The notes under the pieces are model-generated. The model was not told the DNA's origin. It did not search any database and saw only the letters and a list, made by a program, of their open reading frames with translations. A program made the translations under genes and the position numbers. From Oceanihabitans sediminis (GTDB lineage: Bacteria; Bacteroidota; Bacteroidia; Flavobacteriales; Flavobacteriaceae), in assembly GCF_003337215.1 (NCBI RefSeq), contig NZ_QPIG01000001.1, positions 1,216,207-1,280,206 of the forward strand: a DNA stretch of 64,000 nt, read 5' to 3'. This document shows, one piece after another, positions 1-9,418 of the stretch (position 1 is its first letter; each line of letters starts with the position of its first letter).

Positions 1-1705
1 GGTATATATAATAATCCCCAAAATAAGCCTTGTCACCTTGGTGTGTAACTTCTATTTTTACATTGCTATATCTTGAAGAGTCTATGTTTAATGTAACTTC
101 CCCTTTTTCGTTTGAAACATGTTTTTCTGAAGAAAAAGTTCTTCTTCCATTTTTTAGATATCTGATATTAATTTTAGCATCCGGAATTGGTTTTCCGTTA
201 TTTCTATCTATAACTTGAAAAATAGTCTTGCTATTTGTCGTGTTTTCAACGATTGCTAGATTGGTGATTTGAACTTTCGAAAAGGCATAAGTCTTATTTT
301 CTGTTTCTGCTAAAAGAATATATCTACCAGAATTTAGTTTAGGAATTACTACTTCGGTATTATGTTTTTGGTAGTCGTTTTCGTTACATAAAGAGCTATT
401 CCAACTAGTCGTTAATGGAAGTTTTTTTATAAGCTCCAGTTTTTCATCCTGCCTATAAGTTTTGTTAATTTTTTCTAGCTGTGATTCATTAATTTCAAAG
501 ACAGAAAACTGAAGGTTTTCAATGTTTTTGTAATTTATTAGAAGTCTAGCATGTTTTTGAACTGGTAAATGTTCTTCTGTGGTAATATATAAGCTTTGTT
601 GAAGAATTCTATCACGAAGAACTGCAGATTTTTCTGCAGCTACACTTTTTGGGAATTTTGATGTTAGTTCGTCAATTAATGTGATTGCTTTTTGTAGTTT
701 CCAACGATGATCATTATTGCTATCTTGGTTGTATTCGCTACCTTGAAGCATATAAAAGAAAGCAATTTCAAAAGTGTATAATCCTGAAACCTCTAGGTCT
801 TTTACTTTTTGGATTTCTGCTTGAAGGGTCTTTTGGTAGATAAGGTCTTTGTTATCAAAGGAGGCATGATTCATAGCAAAGTGTAGTCTTTTAATATTTA
901 CATCTACAAATGCTTCTGATGTTTTATCCTTGCTATGAAACTGTATTAAGTTTTGATAAATTTTTAATGCCTGTAATTGGTGGGAAGTTGTATCTTTTGT
1001 AGTGATAGGTAGCTTTATAAAAGTATCGGCTTCACTTAAGTAATCTTCATGATTTATGGTGAATTTATATGCAGGTTTTGCAATGCTATTTTCGTCTGTT
1101 TTGTAAAAATCTAGAACATTATGACTTAGCAAGTCGTAAAGCGTAGGTCTAAAAGTTTTAGAGTTTTCTTGCTTGTGTAAAATTTCATCAAAATCCTCTA
1201 GGCTTGTTTCTTGTAGGAGTTTTTTGTTTTCTAGAGAATTCTGAAAATGAATGCTCACCTCATTAAAAAGCGTTTGTAAATCCCAAGTTCTAAAGTCTGT
1301 ATCATCAACTTTTTCTTCGGTTTTTGTTCTGTTATAAAATTTATATCTGTTCTGTTGAAAGTATTGCCAATATAAATTAGCAAGCATGTTTTCTAAAAGG
1401 TTTTTAGTAGGCGAAACACTTTTATTAATTTCCTCTTTAAAGTCAAGGATAATTTTTAGTTGTGCATCTTCCTCAAGGGTTAAGGCGTATTTACTTTTGT
1501 ATATTAGTGTCTTAACAGTTTGCGGAGAGTTTTTATCTGATTTCGCTTTGCGACTAATTTCTTCTACAACTTTTAATGCTGATTTTGTTAAACCTTTTTT
1601 TTCAAATGTATCGACTTGAGCCCATAGCTTTTTAAAATCATCGGATTGTGCTAACGCACTGTTGGCGAAAAGAAGAATCATGATTATAGATAGAATTTTT
1701 TTCAT
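1..1705 (-). CDS. Alpha-2-macroglobulin family protein, N-terminal ~568 residues (C-terminus beyond left edge)
   Basis: Reading the reverse strand from the ATG at 1705, the frame stays open to base 1, so the gene is cut by the window edge. The product begins with a signal peptide (MKKILSIIMILLFANSALAQ). Next comes a long helical, TPR-like region of about 400 residues. From roughly residue 410 there are beta-rich stretches typical of macroglobulin (MG) domains, including a segment around VIDRNNGKPIPDAKINI that looks like an MG2 or carboxypeptidase-regulatory fold. This layout matches the large (around 2,000 residue) alpha-2-macroglobulin-like proteins of Bacteroidota, which are thought to be periplasmic or surface protease traps. 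The thioester region, if present, would lie outside the window, so protease-trapping activity cannot be judged. It is divergent from the TPR gene at 1866. Confidence 0.8.
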   Translation of the reverse strand, partial: MKKILSIIMILLFANSALAQSDDFKKLWAQVDTFEKKGLTKSALKVVEEISRKAKSDKNSPQTVKTLIYKSKYALTLEEDAQLKIILDFKEEINKSVSPTKNLLENMLANLYWQYFQQNRYKFYNRTKTEEKVDDTDFRTWDLQTLFNEVSIHFQNSLENKKLLQETSLEDFDEILHKQENSKTFRPTLYDLLSHNVLDFYKTDENSIAKPAYKFTINHEDYLSEADTFIKLPITTKDTTSHQLQALKIYQNLIQFHSKDKTSEAFVDVNIKRLHFAMNHASFDNKDLIYQKTLQAEIQKVKDLEVSGLYTFEIAFFYMLQGSEYNQDSNNDHRWKLQKAITLIDELTSKFPKSVAAEKSAVLRDRILQQSLYITTEEHLPVQKHARLLINYKNIENLQFSVFEINESQLEKINKTYRQDEKLELIKKLPLTTSWNSSLCNENDYQKHNTEVVIPKLNSGRYILLAETENKTYAFSKVQITNLAIVENTTNSKTIFQVIDRNNGKPIPDAKINIRYLKNGRRTFSSEKHVSNEKGEVTLNIDSSRYSNVKIEVTHQGDKAYFGDYYIY

Positions 1706-1838
1706 ATTTATAGATTTGTATGCTGCTAACTTCAAAATGCGTTCCAAAAAAGAGTTCCTACTGAAGTCTATGCTCAATTTAAGGAATTTATTTTTTTGAA
1801 GTTAAAACTCCTTCCGTTTAAAATAGTTTTTGAAAGTT

Positions 1839-1846
1839 TATATTTG
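1839..1846 (+). promoter_or_regulatory. Bacteroidota -7 element TATATTTG upstream of the TPR gene
   Basis: TATATTTG matches the Bacteroidota -7 consensus TAnnTTTG. The -33 position holds only a weak TTTA at about 1817-1820. It lies 19 bases before the ATG at 1866, and this supports 1866 rather than an upstream in-frame ATG at 1830 as the real start. Confidence 0.5.
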
Positions 1847-1865
1847 TTTATATTGTCTAATAAGT

Positions 1866-2819
1866 ATGTCTAAGTTAATTTTCTTCTTTTTATTTCCCTT
1901 GTTGAGCTTCAGTCAGCAAAGTATAGTTTTTGCAGAAGAACTTCTTCAGAAAAAGGAATATATAAAAGCAGAAGTAACACTGTTTGACTACTTAAATGAA
2001 AATCCGAATGATTTAAAAGGAATAGAATTATACGGAGATGCCTTTAGCTATCAGAAAAAATGGGACGAAGCTATTACGCAATATGATAAGTTAATAGCTG
2101 CGAAGCCAGAGGTTGCGAATTACCATTATAAATATGGTGGAGCTTTAGGAATGAAAGCTTTAAGTGTGAATAAACTAATGGCATTATCTATGATTGGCGA
2201 TGTTAAAGAAGCTTTTTTAACTGCAGCAAAATTAGATAGCAAGCATATTGATACTCGCTGGGCTTTGGTAGAATTATACATGCAATTACCAGGGATTATT
2301 GGAGGAAGCTTATCTAAATCCTTGCAGTATGCCAATGAGTTAGAAGCTATTTCAAAAGTAGATGGATATTTGGCAAAAGGTTATATTTATGAGTATGAAT
2401 CCTCACCAGAACTAGCAGAGAAATATTATAAAAAGGCAATTAAAGTTGGAGGCTCTTTAACTTGTTATGAAAAACTTTCTACCTTTTACGAAAAGGAAAA
2501 CCAACCAGAAAAAGCACTTGCAACTATAGAGGCTTCGCATGAAAAACACCAACGGAATGCCTTGCATTATCAAATAGGAAAGGTTGCAGCAAGCTATAAT
2601 ATTCAGTTAGCAAAAGGCGAAGAATTTCTACACAAGTATATAGCAAATTATAAAGCAGGAGACGGAGTACCAATTGCTTGGGCAAATTACAGATTGGCAC
2701 AGATTTATAAACATAGACAAAATAAAGCTATAGCCTTAAAGTATATTAATTTAGCTATTTCTGAATTACCAAAAGTGAAAGTTTTTAAAGAAGAAAAGGA
2801 CTTCATCTTAAATCTTTAA
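1866..2819 (+). CDS. Secreted or periplasmic tetratricopeptide-repeat protein
   Basis: This 317-residue protein starts with a signal peptide (MSKLIFFFLFPLLSFSQQ, cleaved after SFS or SFSQ). The rest is helical with TPR-like units, for example the stretch around AITQYDKLIAAKPEVANYHY and later units with alternating small and aromatic residues. An in-frame ATG at 1830 would add 12 residues before the hydrophobic core, but it lies upstream of the -7 element at 1839-1846, so I chose 1866. TPR proteins are scaffolds, and nothing in the sequence shows a partner. It is divergent from the alpha-2-macroglobulin gene, which could suggest an envelope role, but this is weak inference. Confidence 0.75.
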   Translation: MSKLIFFFLFPLLSFSQQSIVFAEELLQKKEYIKAEVTLFDYLNENPNDLKGIELYGDAFSYQKKWDEAITQYDKLIAAKPEVANYHYKYGGALGMKALSVNKLMALSMIGDVKEAFLTAAKLDSKHIDTRWALVELYMQLPGIIGGSLSKSLQYANELEAISKVDGYLAKGYIYEYESSPELAEKYYKKAIKVGGSLTCYEKLSTFYEKENQPEKALATIEASHEKHQRNALHYQIGKVAASYNIQLAKGEEFLHKYIANYKAGDGVPIAWANYRLAQIYKHRQNKAIALKYINLAISELPKVKVFKEEKDFILNL

Positions 2820-2939
2820 CGCATTATTGTTTTGCTTCATTTCTACAAGGTATATGTTATTTGCTTCTTCAGAAAAGCATGCTATATAACAATCTCTACA
2901 ACAGATATTGGAAAATTAGTGAAATTCGTGTCAAAAAAC

Positions 2940-2947
2940 TATCTTTG
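2940..2947 (+). promoter_or_regulatory. Possible -7 element TATCTTTG upstream of mpl
   Basis: TATCTTTG fits TAnnTTTG and lies 21 bases before the mpl ATG. I see no good TTG at the expected -33 spacing (the nearest TTG, 2908-2910, is 29 bases away), so this is tentative. Confidence 0.35.
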
Positions 2948-2968
2948 AAATATCTTCAAAATTAAGAC

Positions 2969-4324
2969 ATGAACGTACATTTTATAGCTATTGGCGGATC
3001 TGCAATGCACAATCTAGCCCTAGCATTACACAATAAAGGATACCAAGTAACAGGAAGCGATGATACTATTTTTGAGCCTTCTAAATCTCGTTTAGAAGCT
3101 AAAGGACTTCTTCCAGAATCTTTTGGTTGGTTTCCAGAAAAGATAAACCAAAACTTAGATGCTGTAGTTTTAGGAATGCATGCCAAGGCAGATAATCCGG
3201 AACTATTAAAAGCTCAAGAATTAGGGTTAAAGATTTACAGCTACCCGGAATTCTTGTACGAACAATCTAAAAATAAAACTAGAGTTGTTATTGGTGGAAG
3301 CCACGGAAAAACAACAATAACCTCTATGATCTTACATGTTATGCATTATCATAACAGAGATGTAGACTATATGGTTGGTGCGCAACTGGATGGATTTGAT
3401 GTAATGGTAAAACTTACCGAAGAAAATGATTTTATTGTTTTAGAAGGGGATGAGTATTTAAGTTCGCCAATAGATAGAAGACCAAAATTTCATTTATACA
3501 AACCAAATATTGCATTATTAAGCGGAATAGCTTGGGATCATATCAATGTGTTTCCAACGTATGAAAACTATGTAGAGCAATTCAGCATATTTGTAGATAG
3601 TATTGTTAGAGGCGGAAGCATCACATATAATGAAGAAGATGCCGAAGTAAAAAGAGTAGTAGAAGCAAGTGAAAATACCATTAGAAAACTAGCATATCAA
3701 ACTCCTGAATATACTGTTGAAGATGGAGAAACACTTTTAGATACTCCAGAAGGACCACTTCCAATTGAAGTATTTGGGAAACATAACCTTAATAATCTAG
3801 CAGGAGCAAAATGGATTTGTCAGCATATGGGAATTGATGAGGATGATTTCTATGAAGCTATTGCAACTTTTTCAGGAGCAAGTAAAAGGTTAGAAAAAAT
3901 TGCCGAATCTAATACAAGTGTAGCTTATAAAGATTTTGCACATTCTCCTTCAAAGGTGGAAGCTACTACCAACGCAGTAAAAGAACAATACCAAAACAGA
4001 AAGCTTGTAGCTTGTTTAGAATTACATACGTATTCTAGTTTAAATGCAGAATTTCTAAAAGAATATAAAGGAGCTTTAGACGCAGCAGATGTTGCGGTAG
4101 TTTTCTACTCTCCACATGCTGTAGAAATTAAGAAATTAGAAGCAGTAAGTAAAGAGCAAATAGCTAATGCTTTTCAGCGCAAGGATCTAATTATTTATAC
4201 AACTCCAGAGGAGTTTAAAGAATTCTTATACGCACAAAACCTAGATAATGCTGCCTTATTACTAATGAGTTCTGGTAATTATGGCGGATTAGATTTTGAT
4301 GAGGTTAAAAGTTTGATAAAATAG
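2969..4324 (+). CDS. mpl: UDP-N-acetylmuramate:L-alanyl-gamma-D-glutamyl-meso-diaminopimelate ligase
   Basis: Mpl is a cytoplasmic Mur ligase that reattaches recycled murein tripeptide to UDP-MurNAc. The 451 residues match the usual family length of about 450-460. The N-terminal Rossmann domain starts at residue 5 (FIAIGGSAMHNLALAL), the ATP-binding P-loop GGSHGKTT is at 109-116, and the central domain carries LEGDEYLSSPIDRRPKF and GIAWDHINVFPTYENY. The DEY(L/F) motif followed by a PKF segment is characteristic of Mpl rather than MurC. The gene is monocistronic or leads into radC, with an 83-base gap. Confidence 0.88.
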   Translation: MNVHFIAIGGSAMHNLALALHNKGYQVTGSDDTIFEPSKSRLEAKGLLPESFGWFPEKINQNLDAVVLGMHAKADNPELLKAQELGLKIYSYPEFLYEQSKNKTRVVIGGSHGKTTITSMILHVMHYHNRDVDYMVGAQLDGFDVMVKLTEENDFIVLEGDEYLSSPIDRRPKFHLYKPNIALLSGIAWDHINVFPTYENYVEQFSIFVDSIVRGGSITYNEEDAEVKRVVEASENTIRKLAYQTPEYTVEDGETLLDTPEGPLPIEVFGKHNLNNLAGAKWICQHMGIDEDDFYEAIATFSGASKRLEKIAESNTSVAYKDFAHSPSKVEATTNAVKEQYQNRKLVACLELHTYSSLNAEFLKEYKGALDAADVAVVFYSPHAVEIKKLEAVSKEQIANAFQRKDLIIYTTPEEFKEFLYAQNLDNAALLLMSSGNYGGLDFDEVKSLIK

Positions 4325-4368
4325 TTTTACAGCATTTTCATAAGAAGCTCTGCATAAGCAAATAAGGT

Positions 4369-4393
4369 AAATTTTAAGACTTACTTAAAATTT
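4369..4393 (+). terminator. Hairpin between mpl and radC, possible weak terminator
   Basis: AAATTTTAAG pairs perfectly with CTTAAAATTT around a 5-base loop, followed by GCTATTTTT. The stem is all A/T apart from one G-C pair, so termination would be weak. It ends only 14 bases before the radC ATG and may also hold the radC promoter. Confidence 0.35.
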
Positions 4394-4407
4394 GCTATTT
4401 TTATATT

Positions 4408-5106
4408 ATGCGAGAAAAACCAACTTCTTTTTCTATAAAAAATTGGAGTCAAGATGACCAGCCAAGAGAGAAGTTACGCGATAAAGGCAAAGCGGCTTTG
4501 AGTGATGCAGAATTAGTTGCAATACTTATAGGTTCGGGTAATAGAGAAGAAAGTGCGGTAGACTTATGTAAACGAATTCTAGCAAGTGTAGATAATAATT
4601 TAAGCGAACTAGGAAAGCTTTCTTTAAAACAACTAATGCAGTTTAAAGGAATAGGTGAAGCAAAAGCCATTACCATTGTAGCAGCATTAGAACTAGGAAG
4701 AAGACGTAGGGGAGAAGAAGCCTTAGAAAGAAAGAAGATTACTTCTAGTGTTTCGGTTTTTGAATTGCTTCAGCCAATTTTAGGTGAATTACCTCATGAG
4801 GAATTTTGGATAGTTTATTTAAATAATTCCAATAAAGTAATTCAAAAAAATCAACTAAGTAAAGGCGGAATCACAGGAACGATGGTAGATGTTCGACTGG
4901 TACTTAAAAATGCTTTAGAAGTAGGTGCCACAGGAATTATTTTAGCTCACAACCATCCTTCAGGAACTTTAAGACCGAGTGAAGCCGACAAACAAATTAC
5001 AAGAAAATTGAAAATAGCCGGAGAAAGTTTAGATATTAAAGTGTTAGACCATCTTATTATAACCGAAAAAGCATACTTTAGCTTTGCAGATGAAAACCTT
5101 CTTTAG
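4408..5106 (+). CDS. radC: RadC family JAB-domain protein
   Basis: This 232-residue protein has an N-terminal helix-hairpin-helix segment (about 70-95, LMQFKGIGEAKAITIVAALE) and a C-terminal JAB/MPN metalloprotease-like domain. The zinc-binding signature HNHPSG is at 181-186 with the supporting aspartate in SEADKQ (D194), and the upstream glutamates E131/E132 sit where the catalytic Glu is expected. Length and order match the family. The historical DNA-repair role of RadC is doubtful and its biochemical function is unsettled. There is no mobile element nearby, so this looks like the chromosomal core copy. Confidence 0.92.
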   Translation: MREKPTSFSIKNWSQDDQPREKLRDKGKAALSDAELVAILIGSGNREESAVDLCKRILASVDNNLSELGKLSLKQLMQFKGIGEAKAITIVAALELGRRRRGEEALERKKITSSVSVFELLQPILGELPHEEFWIVYLNNSNKVIQKNQLSKGGITGTMVDVRLVLKNALEVGATGIILAHNHPSGTLRPSEADKQITRKLKIAGESLDIKVLDHLIITEKAYFSFADENLL

Positions 5107-5142
5107 TTTGCACTAAAAAACAAATCGGAATCCAAATAACGA

Positions 5143-6444
5143 ATGTTATTAGTATATACACATAAAATAACCCCAAGAGTAAAATATGTTTTTAAGCATA
5201 TTTGCACTAGAATTCTAGGGTTACCAGTTGCTTTTACAACTACTATTGAAGAGTTTATTGCGCACGATAGTTTAAAGATGTCTTACACCAAGCAACCTTT
5301 AAGCAACGAAATTTCTATACGAAGCCATGAATTATTATTTGAACAAGGCTTAAATGATATTGAGATTCAAGTGCATACATGGGGAGAAACTAAAGGCTTT
5401 TTTCCAACAGGAGAAAAAAGTGCCTTGCCTTATGATATTTTTGCAGCTTCCTTTTATTTACTATCTAGATACGAAGAATATTTACCACATGTAAAAGATG
5501 CCTATGGTCGTTTTCCTGCAGAAGAAAGTATTGCTTATAATAACAACTTTCTACACGAACCAATTGTAGATATATGGGCATATAAATTCAAACAGATATT
5601 ACAAGATAGCTATCCCGATTTTAAATTTGAAACTCAAAAATACCAAGTAAAACCTGTTATAGATGTGCCAGAAGCATATTCCTTTAAACAAAAGGGGATT
5701 ATGCGCAGTATAGGAGGATCACTACAGGATTTGGCTGGATTAAAATTTAAAAGATTATATACCAGATTTTCCGTTTTATTCGGATTGAAAAGAGATCCTT
5801 TTGATAACTATAAGTATATTATCAATAAGCAGAAGCAATCTAGATTTAAGTTTATATTTTTCTTTTTAATAGGAGATTATTCTACCTACGATAAGAACAT
5901 CAATATAAACAACACCAATTTTGTTTCGCTTATAAAACAAGTGTCAGATTATAGTATGGTTGGTTTAAAAGCTTCTTTTTTATCGCTTACTAGTTATGAT
6001 ACTTTAAAACGGGAAAAGGAAAGAATGGAATCGGTTATAAATTCTTCTTTAATAGCTTCTAGAAATTCCTATTCTAAAATAAGTCTACCCGAATCGTATA
6101 GGAATTTAGTAGAATTAGAAATTCAAGAAGATTACACCATGGGCTTTGTTAATCATATAGGTTTTAGAGCCGGAACTTGTACACCATTTCTGTTTTATGA
6201 TTTAGATTACGAAGTGCAAACACCACTAAAAGTATATTCGTATAATCTTTTAGATTACGCACTATTAAAAACAAATTCTTTACTAGATAAGAAGAAAGTT
6301 TTAAATGAAACTATTGAGGTAATTAAAAAAGTAAACGGAACATTTATTCCTGTGTTTCATAATTATACCTTTAGTAACCTAGAGAGATGGAGTGGCTTTA
6401 AGGAACTTTTTAAAATTATAATTGAATCGCCTAATAATGAATAA
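5143..6444 (+). CDS. Polysaccharide deacetylase-like protein with DUF7033-type N-terminal region
   Basis: This 433-residue protein resembles the flavobacterial proteins annotated as polysaccharide deacetylase family. The N-terminal third (FPTGEKSALPYDIFAASFYL, then LLSRYEEYLPHVKDAYGRFP) is the conserved DUF7033-type block. The C-terminal half looks like a NodB/TIM-barrel fold, with GFVNHIGFRAGTCTPFLFYD resembling the Arg-x-Gly motif after the catalytic histidines and a closing FIPVFHNYTFS. I do not see a clear signal peptide, so it is probably cytoplasmic or peripheral. The classical HxxxH zinc pair is not obvious, so catalytic activity is uncertain. The last 8 bases overlap the next gene, which suggests translational coupling. 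Confidence 0.72.
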   Translation: MLLVYTHKITPRVKYVFKHICTRILGLPVAFTTTIEEFIAHDSLKMSYTKQPLSNEISIRSHELLFEQGLNDIEIQVHTWGETKGFFPTGEKSALPYDIFAASFYLLSRYEEYLPHVKDAYGRFPAEESIAYNNNFLHEPIVDIWAYKFKQILQDSYPDFKFETQKYQVKPVIDVPEAYSFKQKGIMRSIGGSLQDLAGLKFKRLYTRFSVLFGLKRDPFDNYKYIINKQKQSRFKFIFFFLIGDYSTYDKNININNTNFVSLIKQVSDYSMVGLKASFLSLTSYDTLKREKERMESVINSSLIASRNSYSKISLPESYRNLVELEIQEDYTMGFVNHIGFRAGTCTPFLFYDLDYEVQTPLKVYSYNLLDYALLKTNSLLDKKKVLNETIEVIKKVNGTFIPVFHNYTFSNLERWSGFKELFKIIIESPNNE

Positions 6445-7123
6445 AAACATCACAGATATATTTTTTGACTTAGATCATACCTTATGGGATTTTGATAAGA
6501 ACTCTGCTTTAACTTTCGAGAAAATCTTTCGTGTGCATAATGTAGAGGTGGATACTTCGGAGTTTTTAAAACATTACGAACCTATAAATTTAAATTATTG
6601 GAAGCTTTTTAGAGAAGAGAAAATTGATAAAGCAAATCTGCGTTATAAAAGGCTATATGATACTTTTGAAGCGATTAATTTTTCAGCAAATAGAACATTG
6701 ATTGATCAGCTTTCAGAAGATTATATTGCACATTTATCTAGTTTTAATCATTTGTTTGATGGTACTTTAGATATTCTTGATTATTTAAAACCAAATTATA
6801 ATTTACATATTATAACCAATGGTTTCCATGAGGTGCAACATAATAAGTTACGAAATGCCAATATCAATAATTACTTTAAAACAGTAACTAATAGTGAGAT
6901 GGTAGGGGTGAAGAAGCCAAATCCTAAAATATTTGATCACGCATTAAACCTTGCCAAAACCACAAAAGAGCAAAGCTTAATGATTGGTGATAATTATGAA
7001 GCAGATATTCTTGGTGCACTAAACTTCGGGATGGATGCTATTTGCTTTAACTATCATGATTTTCCATTAGAAAGAAACATTAAAAAGGTAGATTCGCTTC
7101 TAGAGCTAAAGAACTATTTGTAG
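6437..7123 (+). CDS. YjjG family noncanonical pyrimidine nucleotidase (HAD hydrolase)
   Basis: The 228-residue product begins with the HAD motif I DLDHTLWDF (nucleophile D11, acid D13). It has motif II IITNGF, a lysine in GVKKPNPKIF (motif III) and motif IV GDNYEADILGA. These features and the length fit the YjjG subfamily, cytoplasmic 5'-nucleotidases that clean damaged or non-canonical pyrimidine nucleotides. An in-frame TTG at 6422 would add five residues, but the ATG at 6437 places the catalytic strand where family members have it, so I chose that. The start overlaps the previous gene by 8 bases. Confidence 0.85.
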   Translation: MNKNITDIFFDLDHTLWDFDKNSALTFEKIFRVHNVEVDTSEFLKHYEPINLNYWKLFREEKIDKANLRYKRLYDTFEAINFSANRTLIDQLSEDYIAHLSSFNHLFDGTLDILDYLKPNYNLHIITNGFHEVQHNKLRNANINNYFKTVTNSEMVGVKKPNPKIFDHALNLAKTTKEQSLMIGDNYEADILGALNFGMDAICFNYHDFPLERNIKKVDSLLELKNYL

Positions 7124-7168
7124 GAGTCCTTTTTTAATAAAGCCTAATGTAGAGGTATCTATTATTAA

Positions 7169-8446
7169 TTAATATCCATACTTATTCTTCCAACGGTTTC
7201 TTAAAAACTCCCTATGTGCATTTTCCCTAGCGTTATTTCCTGGTTCATACAGTTTGGTGTTTTTAATTTCTTCTGGTAGAAATTCTTGTTCTGCAAAATT
7301 GTTTTCGTAGTTATGGGCATATTTATAATTGTCGCCATAACCCAATTCTTTCATCAATTTGGTTGGAGCGTTTCTTATATCAAGAGGAACCGATAAATCC
7401 CCGGTTTCTCTTACCAACTGTTGAGCCTTTCCTATGGCCATATATGCAGCGTTACTTTTAGGAGAACAAGCTAAGTAAGTGGCACATTGACTTAATATGA
7501 TTCTTGATTCTGGATTTCCTATAGTAGAAACTGCTTGAAAGGTGTTATTTGCAATAACCAAAGCAGTTGGGTTTGCATTTCCTATATCTTCACTAGCCGA
7601 AATTAATAAACGCCTAGCAATGAATTTCACATCTTCACCACCTTCAATCATTCTAGCTAACCAATATACCGCACCATTAGGATCACTTCCACGAATAGAT
7701 TTTATTAAAGCAGAAATGATATCATAATGCTGTTCGCCGGTTTTGTCATAACGAACTGTATTATTTTGAACTCTATCCAAAACATATTCATTGGTGATGG
7801 TTACCACATCTCCTTCTTCCGAATTCACGAGTAATTCAAATATGTTTAATAGTTTCCTTGCGTCACCACCCGATAGCTTCAATAAAGCATCTGTTTCTTT
7901 AAGCTCTATATTCTTTTTAGATATATACTCGTCTTTTTCAATCGCACGGTTTAAAAGAGCCTCTAAATCGTTTTTATCAAATGCTTTTAATATATAAACC
8001 TGACAACGTGATAAAAGTGCAGAAATAACTTCAAAACTCGGATTTTCGGTAGTAGCACCAATTAAAGTTACCCAACCTTTTTCTACAGCTTGTAATAAGG
8101 AATCTTGTTGCGACTTACTAAACCTGTGGATCTCGTCAATAAAAAGTATCGGATTTTTAGTAGTAAATAAACCGCCACTTTTTTTAGCCTTTTCAATAAC
8201 ATCTCTAACATCTTTTACTCCTGAGTTAATAGCACTTAAAGTGTAGAAAGGTCTACCAGATTGGTTTGCAATAATATTTGCAAGCGTTGTTTTACCAATT
8301 CCTGGAGGTCCCCATAAAATCATGGAGGGAATCAAGCCCTGCTTTATTTGTTGGGTTAACGATCCGTTTTTACCAACCAAATGTGTTTGGCTTATATAAT
8401 CTTCTAAAGTTTCTGGTCTTAAGCGTTCTGCTAGTGGTTCATTCAT
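7169..8446 (-). CDS. rarA: Replication-associated recombination protein A (AAA+ ATPase RarA/MgsA)
   Basis: RarA is a clamp-loader-like ATPase acting at stalled replication forks. The 425 residues match the family. Walker A is GPPGIGKT at 46-53, Walker B is LFIDEIHRF at about 103-111, sensor 1 is LIGATTENPSFEV, and the arginine-finger region is ALLSRCQVY. The C-terminal tetramerisation domain holds SIRGSDPNGAVYWLARMIEG and GYGDNYKYAHNYENNF, both family hallmarks. It is convergent with the nucleotidase gene (45-base gap, no clear terminator hairpin) and divergent from the rhomboid gene. Confidence 0.96.
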   Translation of the reverse strand: MNEPLAERLRPETLEDYISQTHLVGKNGSLTQQIKQGLIPSMILWGPPGIGKTTLANIIANQSGRPFYTLSAINSGVKDVRDVIEKAKKSGGLFTTKNPILFIDEIHRFSKSQQDSLLQAVEKGWVTLIGATTENPSFEVISALLSRCQVYILKAFDKNDLEALLNRAIEKDEYISKKNIELKETDALLKLSGGDARKLLNIFELLVNSEEGDVVTITNEYVLDRVQNNTVRYDKTGEQHYDIISALIKSIRGSDPNGAVYWLARMIEGGEDVKFIARRLLISASEDIGNANPTALVIANNTFQAVSTIGNPESRIILSQCATYLACSPKSNAAYMAIGKAQQLVRETGDLSVPLDIRNAPTKLMKELGYGDNYKYAHNYENNFAEQEFLPEEIKNTKLYEPGNNARENAHREFLRNRWKNKYGY

Positions 8447-8577
8447 AACGGTAAAATTACAAATCTTTTATCAAGAAGGATTCTTCTTTAACCTATTTTA
8501 AACAAATTTAGTAAAGCTGTCTACTGACAATTTAACACTAAAATTTATATTGGATAGTATTTTGCTATCTTTAAATT

Positions 8578-9375
8578 ATGCAAGAAGAATTTAAATTCAC
8601 TACAGGTGTTTTTGGCTATCCAATAGCATTTGTCTTAATCATTTGGTTAGTCTTTTGGTTTGAAGTTCGTTTTCATATGAATTTTAATAGTCATGGTATT
8701 TATCCTAAAAAAATATCTGGGTTACAAGGTGTTATTTTTAGTCCGTTTATTCACTCCGGAATAAAACACTTGTATTCTAACACCATTCCCTTATATGTAT
8801 TAACAACTGCTTTGTTTTATTTCTATAGGCCTATTGCTTGGAAGGTTCTGGGCTATGGTATTTTGCTTTCTGGATTACTAACTTGGTTTATTGGTAGACC
8901 TTCTTTTCATATAGGTGCAAGCGGACTTATTTATGTGTTAGTTAGTTTTACCTTTTTTAAAGGAATTCTAGCAAAACATTACCGTTTAATAGCGCTTTCC
9001 TTATTAGTTATTTTCCTCTATGGAAGTATGATTTGGTATACTATGCCAATTGAAAAAGGCATTTCTTGGGAAGGACATTTATCAGGTTTAATAACTGGAT
9101 TGATTTTCGCATTTATATTCACGAAAGAAATAGCGAAACCTAAAAAGTATGTTTGGGAAGAAGAAGACTATAAGGAAGATGATGACCCTTTTTTAAAACA
9201 CTTTGATGAAAACGGTAACTTTATAGAAAGTGTTGAGGAACCGGTTGAAGTGGAAGAGGAGCAAGAGGAAACTAGTATAAGCATAAAAGATACCACCCAA
9301 TACCATGAATTAGAAACTACATCTAAACAAAAAGTTAATTACATTTTCAAAAAATTAGATAAAAAAAATCCTTAG
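8578..9375 (+). CDS. Rhomboid family intramembrane serine protease
   Basis: Rhomboids cleave transmembrane substrates within the inner membrane. The 265-residue protein has about six hydrophobic segments in its first 195 residues. The catalytic serine lies in HIGASGLIYV (S115), the catalytic histidine in WEGHLSGLITG (H167), and N68 in HLYSNTIPL matches the oxyanion-hole residue. After the last membrane segment there is an acidic cytoplasmic tail of about 70 residues (rich in E and D from about 193, ending in IFKKLDKKNP). That tail is common in flavobacterial rhomboids. The substrate is unknown. Confidence 0.9.
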   Translation: MQEEFKFTTGVFGYPIAFVLIIWLVFWFEVRFHMNFNSHGIYPKKISGLQGVIFSPFIHSGIKHLYSNTIPLYVLTTALFYFYRPIAWKVLGYGILLSGLLTWFIGRPSFHIGASGLIYVLVSFTFFKGILAKHYRLIALSLLVIFLYGSMIWYTMPIEKGISWEGHLSGLITGLIFAFIFTKEIAKPKKYVWEEEDYKEDDDPFLKHFDENGNFIESVEEPVEVEEEQEETSISIKDTTQYHELETTSKQKVNYIFKKLDKKNP

Positions 9376-9390
9376 AGTTTTCTAAGGATT
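9361..9390 (-). terminator. Intrinsic terminator of rlmB
   Basis: On the reverse strand AATCCTTAGA pairs with TCTAAGGATT around a 4-base loop and is followed by a run of T (complement of the A tract at 9361-9368). It lies 28 bases past the rlmB stop. It overlaps the stop codon of the convergent rhomboid gene. Confidence 0.8.
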
Positions 9391-9418
9391 ACTAATTCAT
9401 AGGTATAACTATTGAAGA

